This document shows positions 41,485 to 51,148 of a stretch of 64,000 nucleotides of DNA, piece after piece; position 1 is the stretch's first letter, and each line of letters starts with the position of its first letter. Position numbers and translations under genes: made by a program. The notes below the pieces were generated by a model that saw nothing but the letters and a program-made list of their open reading frames with translations, ran no database searches and was not told the DNA's origin. The stretch is from Amycolatopsis taiwanensis DSM 45107 (lineage in GTDB: Bacteria > Actinomycetota > Actinomycetes > Mycobacteriales > Pseudonocardiaceae), in assembly GCF_000519205.1 (NCBI RefSeq), contig NZ_KI912598.1, positions 166,662-230,661 of the forward strand, given 5' to 3'.

Positions 41485-42435
41485 TCATGGCTTCAGTGCG
41501 GCCCGCGCGTAGGCGTCGGCGTTGCTGAACACTTCCTGGCCGTACGCCACGGAGTTGTTGTAGGTCAGGACCGCCCCCCACCAGCCGGCCGGGTTCGCGA
41601 GATCGCCACCCTTGTCGCACAGGTACCGCGCGGCGGTCAGCGCGGCGTCGTCGATGTTCTGCGGGTCGGGCGCGGCGCCGTCGCCGGAGGCACGCATGCC
41701 CCACTTCTGCCAGGTTTGCGGCAGGAACTGCATGGGCCCGGCCGCGCGGTCCCAGACGGGATCGCCGTCGAGCCGGCCACCGTCGGTATCGGCGATCGCA
41801 AGCAGCCCAGGAGATCCGTCGAGCTCGGGGCCGAACACCGGCGGGAAGGCCACGCCGTCCGCGCCGAGGCTGGAGTTGCCGTGGTTCCCGTGGTGTGACT
41901 CGGTCCGCCCGATCCCGGCGAGGGTCGCCCAGGTCACGTGGCAACCGGGATCGGTAGCCCGCGTTTTCGCCTCCGCGTCGGTGTAGGCGCTCAAGGCTCG
42001 CAGCGGCACGTCTGTTGCGGACGCGAGATACGCGAGCCATGGATCGCGCTCCGCGGGAATCTGCGCGGCGGCCGGGATCGCCGATCGTGATGGCGGCGTC
42101 AGCTCCGGGACGACGAACGGCGGGGGCGGATCGGCACGCGGCGGCTGTGGTGTGTCACGGAGCGCTGCAATTCCGCCCCACACCCCGGCCACGACGAGAA
42201 CGCCGGCAAGGGAAAGGCAGAGCAGGAGCTGGCGTCGTGGTAGTCGGCGGCACGACGCCAGCCAGGAGTCGATCCGGGGTCGACAGGCGTTGGTTCGGGC
42301 TCGAACCCACGACCCGGCCATGACGAGAAGAGCGGCGAGAAAAAGGCAGAGGACGAGCAGGTGCAGTGGTAGTCGGCGGCAGGACGCCAGCCAGGAGTCG
42401 ATCCGGGATCGAATCGACGGCGGCAGGACAAACAC
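41485..42435 (-). CDS. Lytic transglycosylase-like protein with duplicated N-terminal membrane segment
   Basis: A 316-residue envelope protein. The C-terminal SLT/MltB-like domain (residues about 130-316) has the catalytic Glu in GIGRTESHHGNHG and the motifs AAGPMQFLPQTW and NIDDAALTAARYLC. The N-terminus contains IDSWLASCRRLP twice, each followed by a hydrophobic helix, owing to a 129-nt in-frame tandem duplication. GTG at 42435 is used, with a weak ribosome-binding site. It probably cleaves peptidoglycan during growth or resuscitation. Confidence 0.9.
   Translation of the reverse strand: MFVLPPSIRSRIDSWLASCRRLPLHLLVLCLFLAALLVMAGSWVRARTNACRPRIDSWLASCRRLPRRQLLLCLSLAGVLVVAGVWGGIAALRDTPQPPRADPPPPFVVPELTPPSRSAIPAAAQIPAERDPWLAYLASATDVPLRALSAYTDAEAKTRATDPGCHVTWATLAGIGRTESHHGNHGNSSLGADGVAFPPVFGPELDGSPGLLAIADTDGGRLDGDPVWDRAAGPMQFLPQTWQKWGMRASGDGAAPDPQNIDDAALTAARYLCDKGGDLANPAGWWGAVLTYNNSVAYGQEVFSNADAYARAALKP
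42241..42412. repeat. 129-nt in-frame tandem duplication within the transglycosylase gene
   Basis: TAGTCGGCGGCACGACGCCA at 42241 recurs at 42370 (one base different), and identity continues through GCCAGGAGTCGATCCGG. Offset is 129 bp (43 codons). The next part of the copies has diverged, so only about 42 bp remain nearly identical. Confidence 0.85.
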
Positions 42436-42525
42436 CCGTCCACGTTACGCGGATTCGCTTCGCCACGGCGCGAAATGATCTGCGTTCTCAGTTACACCGA
42501 CCACCCCGACGCTGAACAAGGTGCC

Positions 42526-43245
42526 TCAGAGGCGTTCCTGTAAGGCGTCCGCGGCGGCGAGGAGGTCGGCCGCCCAGCGCACGCCCGGCTTGCGCCCGAT
42601 GCGTTCCACCGGACCGGAAACGGAGACCGCGGCGACGACCGAGCCGCCGGAGTCCCGTACTGGCGCGGAAACGCTGGCCACCCCGGGCTCGCGCTCGGCC
42701 ACACTCTGCGCCCAGCCGCGCCGCCGGACCTCCAACAGGGTGCGCTCGCCGAACACGGCGTCGGCGAGAATCGCGCGCTGGGTGTGGGAATCCGCCCATG
42801 CCGCGAGCACCTTGGCGCCGGAGCCCGCGGTCATCGGCAGGCGGGAGCCCACCGGAACGGTGTCGCGCAGGCCACTCATGGGCTCGGCGGTGGCCACGCA
42901 GACGCGCTGGACGCCGTCGCGGCGATAGAGCTGGACGCTTTCCCCGGTGATGTCGCGGAGTTTGGGCAGTACCGAACCGGCCGCGTCGAGCAGGGGATCG
43001 GTGCTGCCGCCGGCGAGTTCGGCGAGCGCGTTGCCGGGCCGCCACCGGCCGTCCGGCCCGCGGCGCAACAACCGGTGCACCTCGAGGCCGACGGCCAGCC
43101 GGTGCGCGGTGGCACGGGGAAGTCCGGTGCGGGAACAGAGTTCGGCGAGCCCGCAGGGCTCTTCCGCGACCGCCTGCAATACGGCGACGGCCTTGTCCAG
43201 AACTCCGATTCCACTGTGCTGTTGAGAAGGGCTATGCTGTCCCAC
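42526..43245 (-). CDS. IclR family regulator (NdgR/LtbR-like)
   Basis: A 239-residue protein with an N-terminal winged helix (GLAELCSRTGLPRATAHRLA, residues about 32-51) and a C-terminal effector domain (SVQLYRRDGVQRVCVA, GSGAKVLAAWAD). It is divergent from leuCD, the position held by NdgR in Streptomyces, LtbR in Corynebacterium and Rv2989 in M. tuberculosis, which control leucine biosynthesis genes. GTG at 43245 lies 6 nt after a TAGTAT -10 element, so it is probably leaderless. Confidence 0.92.
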   Translation of the reverse strand: MGQHSPSQQHSGIGVLDKAVAVLQAVAEEPCGLAELCSRTGLPRATAHRLAVGLEVHRLLRRGPDGRWRPGNALAELAGGSTDPLLDAAGSVLPKLRDITGESVQLYRRDGVQRVCVATAEPMSGLRDTVPVGSRLPMTAGSGAKVLAAWADSHTQRAILADAVFGERTLLEVRRRGWAQSVAEREPGVASVSAPVRDSGGSVVAAVSVSGPVERIGRKPGVRWAADLLAAADALQERL

Positions 43246-43258
43246 GAAGCGATACTAT

Positions 43259-43292
43259 CTTCCCGAATCATGGGAAGTCCACATTCCGGGAA
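43259..43292. promoter_or_regulatory. Operators in the IclR-leuC intergenic region
   Basis: CTTCCC-N7-GGGAAG (43259-43277) is an inverted repeat, and TTCCGGGAA (43284-43292) is a second palindrome of similar half-site. They overlap the divergent promoters, so the IclR protein probably controls both itself and leuCD. Confidence 0.6.
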
Positions 43293-43357
43293 GTCTTCGG
43301 TGCCGCCGCCCGGCGGCGGGCCGCCCGATTCCCGCCTACCTCGTGGGAGGAGCGCAG

Positions 43358-44791
<1,434 letters not shown>

Positions 44792-44834
44792 CACCCACCC
44801 AGATCGGACTGGAGACCAGACAAGGAGTCTTGCC

Positions 44835-45437
44835 ATGGAGCCGTTCAACACCCACTCCGGCGTCGGGGTGCCCCTGCGCCGGTCCAACGTGGACACTGAC
44901 CAGATCATCCCGGCCGTCTACCTCAAGCGGGTCAGCCGGACCGGCTTCGAGGACGGGCTGTTCGCGGCCTGGCGCGCGGACGAGAGTTTCATCCTGAATC
45001 AGGAACCCTTCTCCTCGGGCAGCGTGCTCGTCGCCGGGCCGGAGTTCGGCACCGGTTCGTCCCGCGAGCACGCCGTATGGGCGCTGATGAACTACGGGTT
45101 CCGCGTGGTCGTCTCGTCCCGGTTCGCCGACATCTTCCGCGGCAACGCGGGCAAGCAGGGTTTGCTGGCCGCCCAGTGCGAGCAGGCCGATGTCGAGCAG
45201 CTGTGGAAGATCCTGGAGAACGAGCCGGGGACGGAGGTCACCGTGGACCTGGCGGAGAAGACCGTGCGAGCCAAGGACTTCACCGCCCCGTTCCAGATCG
45301 ACGACTACACCCGCTGGCGGTTGCTCGAAGGGCTCGACGACATCGCGCTGACGCTGCGACACGCCGATGACATCGACAAGTTCGAGGCCGGGCGGCCCGC
45401 CTGGCGGCCGGTGACCACGATTCCGGCCGCCTCCTAG
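44835..45437 (+). CDS. leuD: 3-isopropylmalate dehydratase small subunit
   Basis: A 200-residue swivel-domain partner of LeuC. RSNVDTDQIIPAVYLKRV and the substrate-recognition loop GTGSSREHAVWAL are conserved. ATG at 44835 follows AAGGAG. It forms an operon with leuC, and hupB lies 216 bp downstream with its own promoter. Confidence 0.97.
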   Translation: MEPFNTHSGVGVPLRRSNVDTDQIIPAVYLKRVSRTGFEDGLFAAWRADESFILNQEPFSSGSVLVAGPEFGTGSSREHAVWALMNYGFRVVVSSRFADIFRGNAGKQGLLAAQCEQADVEQLWKILENEPGTEVTVDLAEKTVRAKDFTAPFQIDDYTRWRLLEGLDDIALTLRHADDIDKFEAGRPAWRPVTTIPAAS

Positions 45438-45567
45438 CCGGAGATTCGCTGCTCAGCAAGGGAATCCGGAGCTACTTGCGGCGCGTTCCACGGCACGCGG
45501 AAGCCCCCTGGAGGGTCGCTCAAGAGGCGGAAACCAGGCCCGAGCGAGAAAAAATTCCGCGTGCCGT

Positions 45568-45594
45568 TTGGAATTTTCCGTCGGTTGGTAATAC
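45568..45594 (+). promoter_or_regulatory. Probable hupB promoter
   Basis: TTGGAA (45568-45573) and TAATAC (45589-45594) with 15-bp spacing lie about 60 bp before the hupB start, in the most AT-rich stretch of the gap. Assignment rests on sequence resemblance only. Confidence 0.4.
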
Positions 45595-45653
45595 CGTGTG
45601 CGCAAGTCGGCCGATGTGGCCGTATGACAAGTAGTTCTTCATGGAGGACTGTA

Positions 45654-46262
45654 ATGGCCAACAAGGCCCAGCTGATCGAGGCGCTCTCCGAGCGTTTGGG
45701 CGACAAGAAGGTTGCGTCCGAGGCCGTCGACGGTCTCGTGGACATCATCATCCGCACGGTGAACAAGGGCGAGAAGGTGAACATCACCGGCTTCGGTGTG
45801 TTCGAGAAGCGCGCTCGCGCCGCCCGCACGGCGCGCAACCCGCGCACCGGTGAGACCGTGCGTGTGAAGAAGACGAACGTGCCCGCGTTCCGCGCCGGCA
45901 CCACGTTCAAGGATGTCATCAGCGGCGCCAAGAAGCTGCCGAAGGCCACCGCGGTCAAGCGCGCCGGTACCGCGTCGACCCGTGGCACGGGCACCGCCAC
46001 GCGGACCACCAGCCGGGCGACCACCACCCGGCCGACGGCCACCCGCAGCACCACCACGCGCGGTACCACCACTCGGACCCGCGCTGCCGCGGCGACCAAG
46101 GCGGCGCCGAAGACCGCGGCCAAGACCACCACGGCGAAGAAGACGGCGGCGACCAAGACGGCGGCCAAGGCGGCGCCGAAGACCGCGGCCAAGGCCACCG
46201 CGACCAAGGCCACCGCGGCCAAGACGGCGGCCAAGAAGCCCGCCGCCAGGAAGAAGAAGTAA
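45654..46262 (+). CDS. hupB: HU family DNA-binding protein with long basic tail (HupB/HLP)
   Basis: A 202-residue nucleoid protein. Residues 1-92 form the HU fold (MANKAQLIEALSERLGDKK, then GFGVFEKRARAARTARNPRTG, the DNA-binding arm). The remaining 110 residues are a Thr/Arg then Lys/Ala/Pro-rich tail (TTRPTATRSTTTRGTTT, AAPKTAAKTTTAKK) resembling histone H1, as in mycobacterial HupB. ATG at 45654 with GGAGG is chosen over 45561. A U-poor but strong hairpin follows. Confidence 0.97.
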   Translation: MANKAQLIEALSERLGDKKVASEAVDGLVDIIIRTVNKGEKVNITGFGVFEKRARAARTARNPRTGETVRVKKTNVPAFRAGTTFKDVISGAKKLPKATAVKRAGTASTRGTGTATRTTSRATTTRPTATRSTTTRGTTTRTRAAAATKAAPKTAAKTTTAKKTAATKTAAKAAPKTAAKATATKATAAKTAAKKPAARKKK

Positions 46263-46289
46263 GTCCGGCAATCTCTCACAGGAACGGCA

Positions 46290-46320
46290 AGGGCCCGCAC
46301 TTTCGCCAAGTGCGGGCCCT
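46290..46320 (+). terminator. Terminator of hupB
   Basis: AGGGCCCGCACTT (46290-46302) pairs perfectly with AAGTGCGGGCCCT (46308-46320), loop TCGCC, 28 bp after the stop. A short TTT lies beyond. Confidence 0.88.
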
Positions 46321-46402
46321 GCCTTTACGTTTGGGCCGGGTGTTCTTCACGTGTTGCCGGGGGTCGAAGGGGTCCCAATGCGACTCCCGGCAGGCCGGGT
46401 CG

Positions 46403-46492
46403 TCCGGGGCAAGTCCCCAGACCGCTGTGTCTTGTGAGGGCTCCGCCCCCACGCCCCCGACTGGGGGCAAGCCCCCAGACCCCCTTCCTCCC
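46403..46492 (-). repeat. Repeat C1: G-rich hairpin unit
   Basis: Reading on the minus strand: CTGGGGGCTTGCCCCCAG (46461-46478) then GGGGGCGGAGCCC (46438-46450), the C-family unit, followed by a partial second hairpin GGGGACTTGCCCC (46405-46418). It lies directly after the mutT1 stop, and the conserved leader with ribosome-binding site is not attached to this copy. Confidence 0.75.
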
Positions 46493-47440
46493 TCAGCGCC
46501 GCACCGGCGTGGGAGAGGGCAGCGCACTGGGGTAGTAGTCGGCTGCCGCGAGTAGGGGGCCGCCGTTGTCCGCGGCGGGACGGAAGGACAGCACCCACAC
46601 CGAACCCTTCTTGCACGGCAGGGCGTCTCCTTTGCCCGTGGGCAGTTCGATGCCGGCACGCCGGGCGAGAAGGCCGACGACGTCCGGAATGACCCCGCCC
46701 TGGCTGCACACCAGCGGCGTCCCGCCCGCGGCGACGATCGCGCTCAACCGGGACCGCCCGCGCGCCGGGTCCGCCAGGTAGCCGCGTTCCGACAGTGCGG
46801 GTTCGAGTCCGATCTGTACCCCGAGATCCGTCACGATGCCCTCGACGGTCTGCCTGCACCGCAACGGCGGCGCCGAGAACACCCGGTCCACACCGAACAG
46901 TGGCGCCAGTTTCCGCACCCCTTGCGCCTGCCGCAGCCCGGCGGGCGAAAGCGGCCGCAGATCGTCCTCTCCGCCCCACTCGTCCCGCTTCCCGGCCTTC
47001 GCGTGCCGGACGAGGAGAAGAGTCGTCAGCGAGGCAGGCAGCAGCGTGAACGAGCGCACCACGTCGACGTCGGTACCGTAGCTGAGCATCGTCTCCGCCT
47101 CGTGCGGGCTCAGCCAGCGCAACTCGTCGACTTCCCCGTTGGGAGAGAAGGCCCCCGCGCCCGCGGCCGCGCTGAAAAAGACGACGGTTTTCGTGCCGTC
47201 GGCCACCGGGTATCGGACCGTGCGCAGGCGCCGCCCGAGCGTGGCGCGGTATCCGGTCTCCTCGGCCAGTTCCCGCACCGCCGCCTCCGGCAGCGTCTCA
47301 CCGGGATCGAGCTTGCCCTTGGGCAGCGACCAGTCGTCGTAGGCGGGCCGGTGCACCACCGCGATCCGCACCCCGTCCCGGGTTTCCCGCCACAGCAGGG
47401 CACCGGCCGCCCTGGTCTCGCCAGACCGCTCCTTCCTCAC
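46493..47440 (-). CDS. mutT1: NUDIX hydrolase fused to histidine phosphatase (MutT1-type)
   Basis: A 315-residue two-domain enzyme. The N-terminal NUDIX domain (about 8-140) has a complete box GKLDPGETLPEAAVRELAEE; the C-terminal histidine phosphatase domain has LLLVRHAKAGKRDEW. In mycobacterial MutT1 this pair degrades 8-oxo-dGTP and diadenosine polyphosphates. GTG at 47440 overlaps the ppk stop (GTGA), indicating translational coupling; the 27-codon extension to 47521 is rejected. Confidence 0.92.
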   Translation of the reverse strand: MRKERSGETRAAGALLWRETRDGVRIAVVHRPAYDDWSLPKGKLDPGETLPEAAVRELAEETGYRATLGRRLRTVRYPVADGTKTVVFFSAAAGAGAFSPNGEVDELRWLSPHEAETMLSYGTDVDVVRSFTLLPASLTTLLLVRHAKAGKRDEWGGEDDLRPLSPAGLRQAQGVRKLAPLFGVDRVFSAPPLRCRQTVEGIVTDLGVQIGLEPALSERGYLADPARGRSRLSAIVAAGGTPLVCSQGGVIPDVVGLLARRAGIELPTGKGDALPCKKGSVWVLSFRPAADNGGPLLAAADYYPSALPSPTPVRR

Positions 47441-49617
47441 CCGTCCACTCCTTGCCTGGCCTTCAGCAACTCGACCTGGTGGTCGCGCACCTTGGAGCCG
47501 TCGGCCGGCGACGGCGTCCACTCACCGGAAGACGTGAGCACCCAGCAGCGGGTTTCCGGATGCAGCGCGGAGTCGAGGATCCGGTCCAGCCGCACGGTGA
47601 GTTTCGGGTCCCGGACCGACACCATCGCCTCGATCCGGCGGTCCAGATTCCGGTGCATCATGTCGGCGCTGCCGATCCAGTGCGTCTCGCCGGCCCGGAA
47701 ATGGAAGATCCGCGAATGCTCCAGGAACCGGCCGAGAATCGAACGGACGGAGATGTTCTCGCTCAATCCCGGCACCCCGGGTTTCAGCGCGCAAATACCC
47801 CGCACGATCACATCGACCGTGATGCCGTGACGGGACGCGTGATAAAGCGCGTCGATGACCTGCTCGTCGACGAGCGAGTTGCACTTGATACGGATACCGG
47901 CGTCCTCTCCGGCGTGCTTGCGCTCGATCTCTTCCGCGATCAGACGCAGGATGCCGCGCCGGATACCGCCCGGTGACGTGAGAATGTTGCGATAGGTCTC
48001 CTGCCGCGAGTACCCGGTGAGCACGTTGAACAGGTCGGTCAGGTCGGCCCCGATGGCCGGGTCGGCGGTGAGCAGCCCGAGGTCCTCGTACATCCGGGCG
48101 GTCTTGGGGTTGTAGTTGCCGGTCCCGAGGTGGCAGTAGCGCCGGATCGCCGAGCCTTCCTGGCGCACCACCATCGCGATCTTGCAGTGGGTCTTCAGGC
48201 CGACCAGCCCGTACACCACGTGCACCCCGGCGCGCTCCAGCGTGCGTGCCCAGGTGATGTTGGCCTGCTCGTCGAAGCGGGCCTTGATTTCCACCAGCGC
48301 CACCACCTGCTTGCCCGCCTCGGCCGCGTCGATCAGTGCGTCCACGATCGGCGAGTCACCGGAGGTGCGGTAGAGCGTCTGCTTGAGCGCCAGCACCTGG
48401 TCGTCGTGCGCGGCCTGCTCGATGAACCGCTGGACGCTGGTGGAGAAGGAGTCGTAGGGATGGTGGACCAGCACGTCTCCCTCGCGCAGCGTGGCGAACA
48501 CGCTCTTCGGTGTTTCGTGCTCACCGAACGCGGGGTGCGTGGCCGGTACGAAAGGGCGGTCCTTGAGTTCCTTGCGGTCCAAACTGGACAACTGGTGCAG
48601 GCAGGTCAGGTCCAGCAGGCCGGGCACCTCGACCACGTCGCGCGGGTCCACCTCCAGCTCGCGCAGCAACAGGTCGAGCATGTGGTCGCTCATGTCCTGC
48701 GCGATCTCCAGGCGCACCGGCGGGCCGAACCGGCGCTGCGCGAGTTCGCGTTCCAGCGCCTGCAACAGGTCCTCGTCACGGTCCTCGTCGACCTCGAAGT
48801 CGGCGTTGCGGGTGACGCGGAAGATGTGGTGCTCGATGACCTCCATGCCGGTGAACAGGTCGCCGAGGTGCGCGGCGATCAGTTCCTCCAGCGGCAGGAA
48901 GGTCGCCGTGCGGGTCTCCCGCTGCCGTTCCGCCCGGATCAGCCGCGGCACGTTGTTGGGCACCTTCACCCGGGCGAACCGCTCGGTGCCGCCCTCCGGG
49001 TCCCGCACGGTGATCGCGAGGTTGAGCGACAGGCCCGAGATGTAGGGGAAGGGGTGCGCCGGGTCCACGGCCAGCGGCGTGAGCACGGGGAAGATCTGCT
49101 CGATGAAGTAGGCCGACAGCCGGGCCCGGTCGGCGCCGTCGAGGTCGGTCCAGTTGACGATGTGGATGTCGTGCTTGGCCAGTTCGACCCGCACCCCGTC
49201 CTCGAAGGCGAGGGTGTGCCGGGCGACCAGGTCCTGGTTGCGTTTGGCGATGTAGGCCAGCTGCTCGCGCGGGGTGAGCCCGTCGGCGCTGCGGACCGGC
49301 AGCCCGGTCTCGTCGCGGCGCTTGAGCCCGGCCACCCGGACCATGTAGAACTCGTCCAAATTGGACGCGAAGATGGCCAGGAACTTCGCCCGCTCGAGCA
49401 GTGGCTCGGACGAGTCTTCGCCCAGTGCCAGCACCCGGGCGTTGAAGTCCAGCCAGGACAGCTCCCGGTTGAAGTACCGGTCGTCGGGCAGCGCGCCCTC
49501 CTCCGGGGCCGTCGCGGTGACCGCCGGTGGCGCGGAGGGAACGGCGCGAAACTGGGGTGCAGCCGCCGCGCCCGGACGTCCGGTGCGCTCGGCCGGGGGG
49601 AACTCTTCGCTGCTCAC
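47437..49617 (-). CDS. ppk: Polyphosphate kinase 1
   Basis: It reversibly makes polyphosphate from ATP. About 726 residues: an N-terminal domain from DDRYFNRELSWLDFN, a head domain, and two PLD-like catalytic domains. The phosphorylated His is in YCHLGTGNYNPKTARMY, and the second His is in SADMMHRNLDRR. GTG at 49617 (VSSEEFPP) with GAGGAAG fits the short N-terminus of mycobacterial PPK1. GTG at 49737, which would overlap the fbiD stop, is a possible longer start. Operon fbiD-ppk-mutT1. Confidence 0.95.
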   Translation of the reverse strand: MSSEEFPPAERTGRPGAAAAPQFRAVPSAPPAVTATAPEEGALPDDRYFNRELSWLDFNARVLALGEDSSEPLLERAKFLAIFASNLDEFYMVRVAGLKRRDETGLPVRSADGLTPREQLAYIAKRNQDLVARHTLAFEDGVRVELAKHDIHIVNWTDLDGADRARLSAYFIEQIFPVLTPLAVDPAHPFPYISGLSLNLAITVRDPEGGTERFARVKVPNNVPRLIRAERQRETRTATFLPLEELIAAHLGDLFTGMEVIEHHIFRVTRNADFEVDEDRDEDLLQALERELAQRRFGPPVRLEIAQDMSDHMLDLLLRELEVDPRDVVEVPGLLDLTCLHQLSSLDRKELKDRPFVPATHPAFGEHETPKSVFATLREGDVLVHHPYDSFSTSVQRFIEQAAHDDQVLALKQTLYRTSGDSPIVDALIDAAEAGKQVVALVEIKARFDEQANITWARTLERAGVHVVYGLVGLKTHCKIAMVVRQEGSAIRRYCHLGTGNYNPKTARMYEDLGLLTADPAIGADLTDLFNVLTGYSRQETYRNILTSPGGIRRGILRLIAEEIERKHAGEDAGIRIKCNSLVDEQVIDALYHASRHGITVDVIVRGICALKPGVPGLSENISVRSILGRFLEHSRIFHFRAGETHWIGSADMMHRNLDRRIEAMVSVRDPKLTVRLDRILDSALHPETRCWVLTSSGEWTPSPADGSKVRDHQVELLKARQGVDG

Positions 49618-49733
49618 ATTGGCATTCTTCCTCAAAACGGCCTCGTTTGCCGATACTCCGCTGGTGCCCTCGAACAGCTCGGCGGCGACCCGCGCGACGA
49701 ACTTGAGTAGCTCGTCGAACGGCCGCAAGAGCT

Positions 49734-50357
49734 TCACGCGACCCTCCGGTCCCACAGCACCGCGGCGGTCCACCGGCCGACGCCGAGTTCCTCGGCGCGG
49801 GCCAGATCCGCCGGCGTGTCCACGTCGCGGCGCAGGGTCGGCGCCGCGGTGTGGAGGGCGATCGCGCCCGAGCCGGCGTGCGCGTCGGCGGAACCGGCCC
49901 CGAACTCCGGGTCCAGCGGGCCACCCGGAGCCGACAGCAGGAGCGTCGTGCCGGTGCCGTCGGCATCGGCGACGAACACCCGGCGCCCGGCCGCCTCGGC
50001 GAGCGCGGCGGCCAGTTCGCCGGAGCGCAGGGCGGGCAGGTCCGCCTGTATCGCGCCGATCACCGAGGCCGGGTCGTCGGCCCGCAGCAGCGCTTCGCCG
50101 TGCCGCAGGGCCGCGTTGAGGTCTCCTGGGCGGTCCTCACGCGTGATCTCGACGCCGAGCCGGCGTAGCGGCGCCACCGCCGCCGGGTCGGCCGCGACCA
50201 CCAGGATCCGGCGCACCACGGAGAGCGCGGCGGAAAGCGTGTCCGCCGCCAGCGCCAGCACGAGGTCGGCATGGGCGGGTTCGTCGACCGCGCCCCGCAG
50301 CCTGGTCTTGCCAAGGCGGGGCGGTTTCAACGGAACGATCAGGTCGACCGGGGCCAC
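49734..50357 (-). CDS. fbiD: Phosphoenolpyruvate/2-phospholactate guanylyltransferase (CofC/FbiD)
   Basis: A 207-residue nucleotidyltransferase of coenzyme F420 synthesis that activates PEP (actinobacteria) or 2-phospholactate with GTP. The N-terminus VDLIVPLKPPRLGKTRL and the metal-binding region SVIGAIQADLPALRSGEL are typical. GTG at 50357 with GGGGAC is chosen; the frame extends to 50408. It heads the fbiD-ppk-mutT1 operon and faces plsC divergently. F420-dependent enzymes occur elsewhere in the window. Confidence 0.92.
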   Translation of the reverse strand: MAPVDLIVPLKPPRLGKTRLRGAVDEPAHADLVLALAADTLSAALSVVRRILVVAADPAAVAPLRRLGVEITREDRPGDLNAALRHGEALLRADDPASVIGAIQADLPALRSGELAAALAEAAGRRVFVADADGTGTTLLLSAPGGPLDPEFGAGSADAHAGSGAIALHTAAPTLRRDVDTPADLARAEELGVGRWTAAVLWDRRVA

Positions 50358-50428
50358 GTCCCCATCTTTCCCGATGCGGCGGCCTAGGATCACCTCCAAG
50401 CCGCACACACCACAGCAGGAGGAGCGCT

Positions 50429-51133
50429 TTGTCCGGTCGCGAGAAGGGTGGCTTCTGGGTGGGAGCCGCCGCTGCCCTGTTCTATCCAGTCAGCTGGCTC
50501 GCGCGGCGGCGTTACCAGGGAGGCGAGCGGATCCCGCGGGAGGGCGGGGCGCTGCTGGTGCTGAACCACGTCTCCCACATGGACCCGGCGGTGGACGCGG
50601 TGTTCGTGCACCGCCACAAGCGGGTGCCCCGGTTCATGGCCAAGGACAGCGTGGCCTCCGCGCCGGTGTTCGGCCGGATCTTCCTCGGCTCCGGCGGCAT
50701 TCCGGTCTACCGGGGGTCGTCGACGGCGGGCGACAGCCTGCGCGCGGCACATCAGGCACTGCGCGAGGGCAAGATGGTGGTGATCTATCCGGAGGGCACG
50801 GTCACCAAGGAGCCGGGTCACTGGCCGAAGCGGGCCTTCACCGGGGCTGCCCGGCTGGCGCTGGAAAACGACGTGCCGGTGATTCCGATCGCCCGCTGGG
50901 GCACCCAGGACGTGCTCGACTTCTACCGCAAGAAGCTCCGGCTCTTCCCGCGAAAGACGGTGACGCACGCGGTCGGCGAGCCAGTCGACTTGTCCGCATA
51001 CCGCGACAAGGAGCCGACCGCGGCGGTGTTGCGCGAGGTGACCGACCTGCTGATGGATCGCGTGACCGGCCTGCTGGCCGAGATCCGCGGCGAGCAACCG
51101 CCGGCGGAGAAGCCCAAGTCGGCCACGAAATGA
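50429..51133 (+). CDS. plsC: 1-acyl-sn-glycerol-3-phosphate acyltransferase
   Basis: A 234-residue membrane-associated acyltransferase of phosphatidic acid synthesis. The catalytic HX4D motif is NHVSHMD, and the substrate motif PEGT is in YPEGTVTKE. TTG at 50429 has AGGAGG at good distance. gpsA follows 15 bp later, giving a phospholipid-precursor operon. Confidence 0.93.
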   Translation: MSGREKGGFWVGAAAALFYPVSWLARRRYQGGERIPREGGALLVLNHVSHMDPAVDAVFVHRHKRVPRFMAKDSVASAPVFGRIFLGSGGIPVYRGSSTAGDSLRAAHQALREGKMVVIYPEGTVTKEPGHWPKRAFTGAARLALENDVPVIPIARWGTQDVLDFYRKKLRLFPRKTVTHAVGEPVDLSAYRDKEPTAAVLREVTDLLMDRVTGLLAEIRGEQPPAEKPKSATK

Positions 51134-51148
51134 GGGGCACGCGTCCAC

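Noticed and set aside
46438..46478. G-rich hairpins at C1 as the mutT1 terminator
   Set aside because: They may end transcription, but the same unit occurs upstream of start codons elsewhere, so I classify it by repeat family rather than as a simple terminator.
48130..49710. 526-residue plus-strand frame opposite ppk
   Set aside because: Antisense shadow of ppk, which has clear catalytic motifs on the minus strand.
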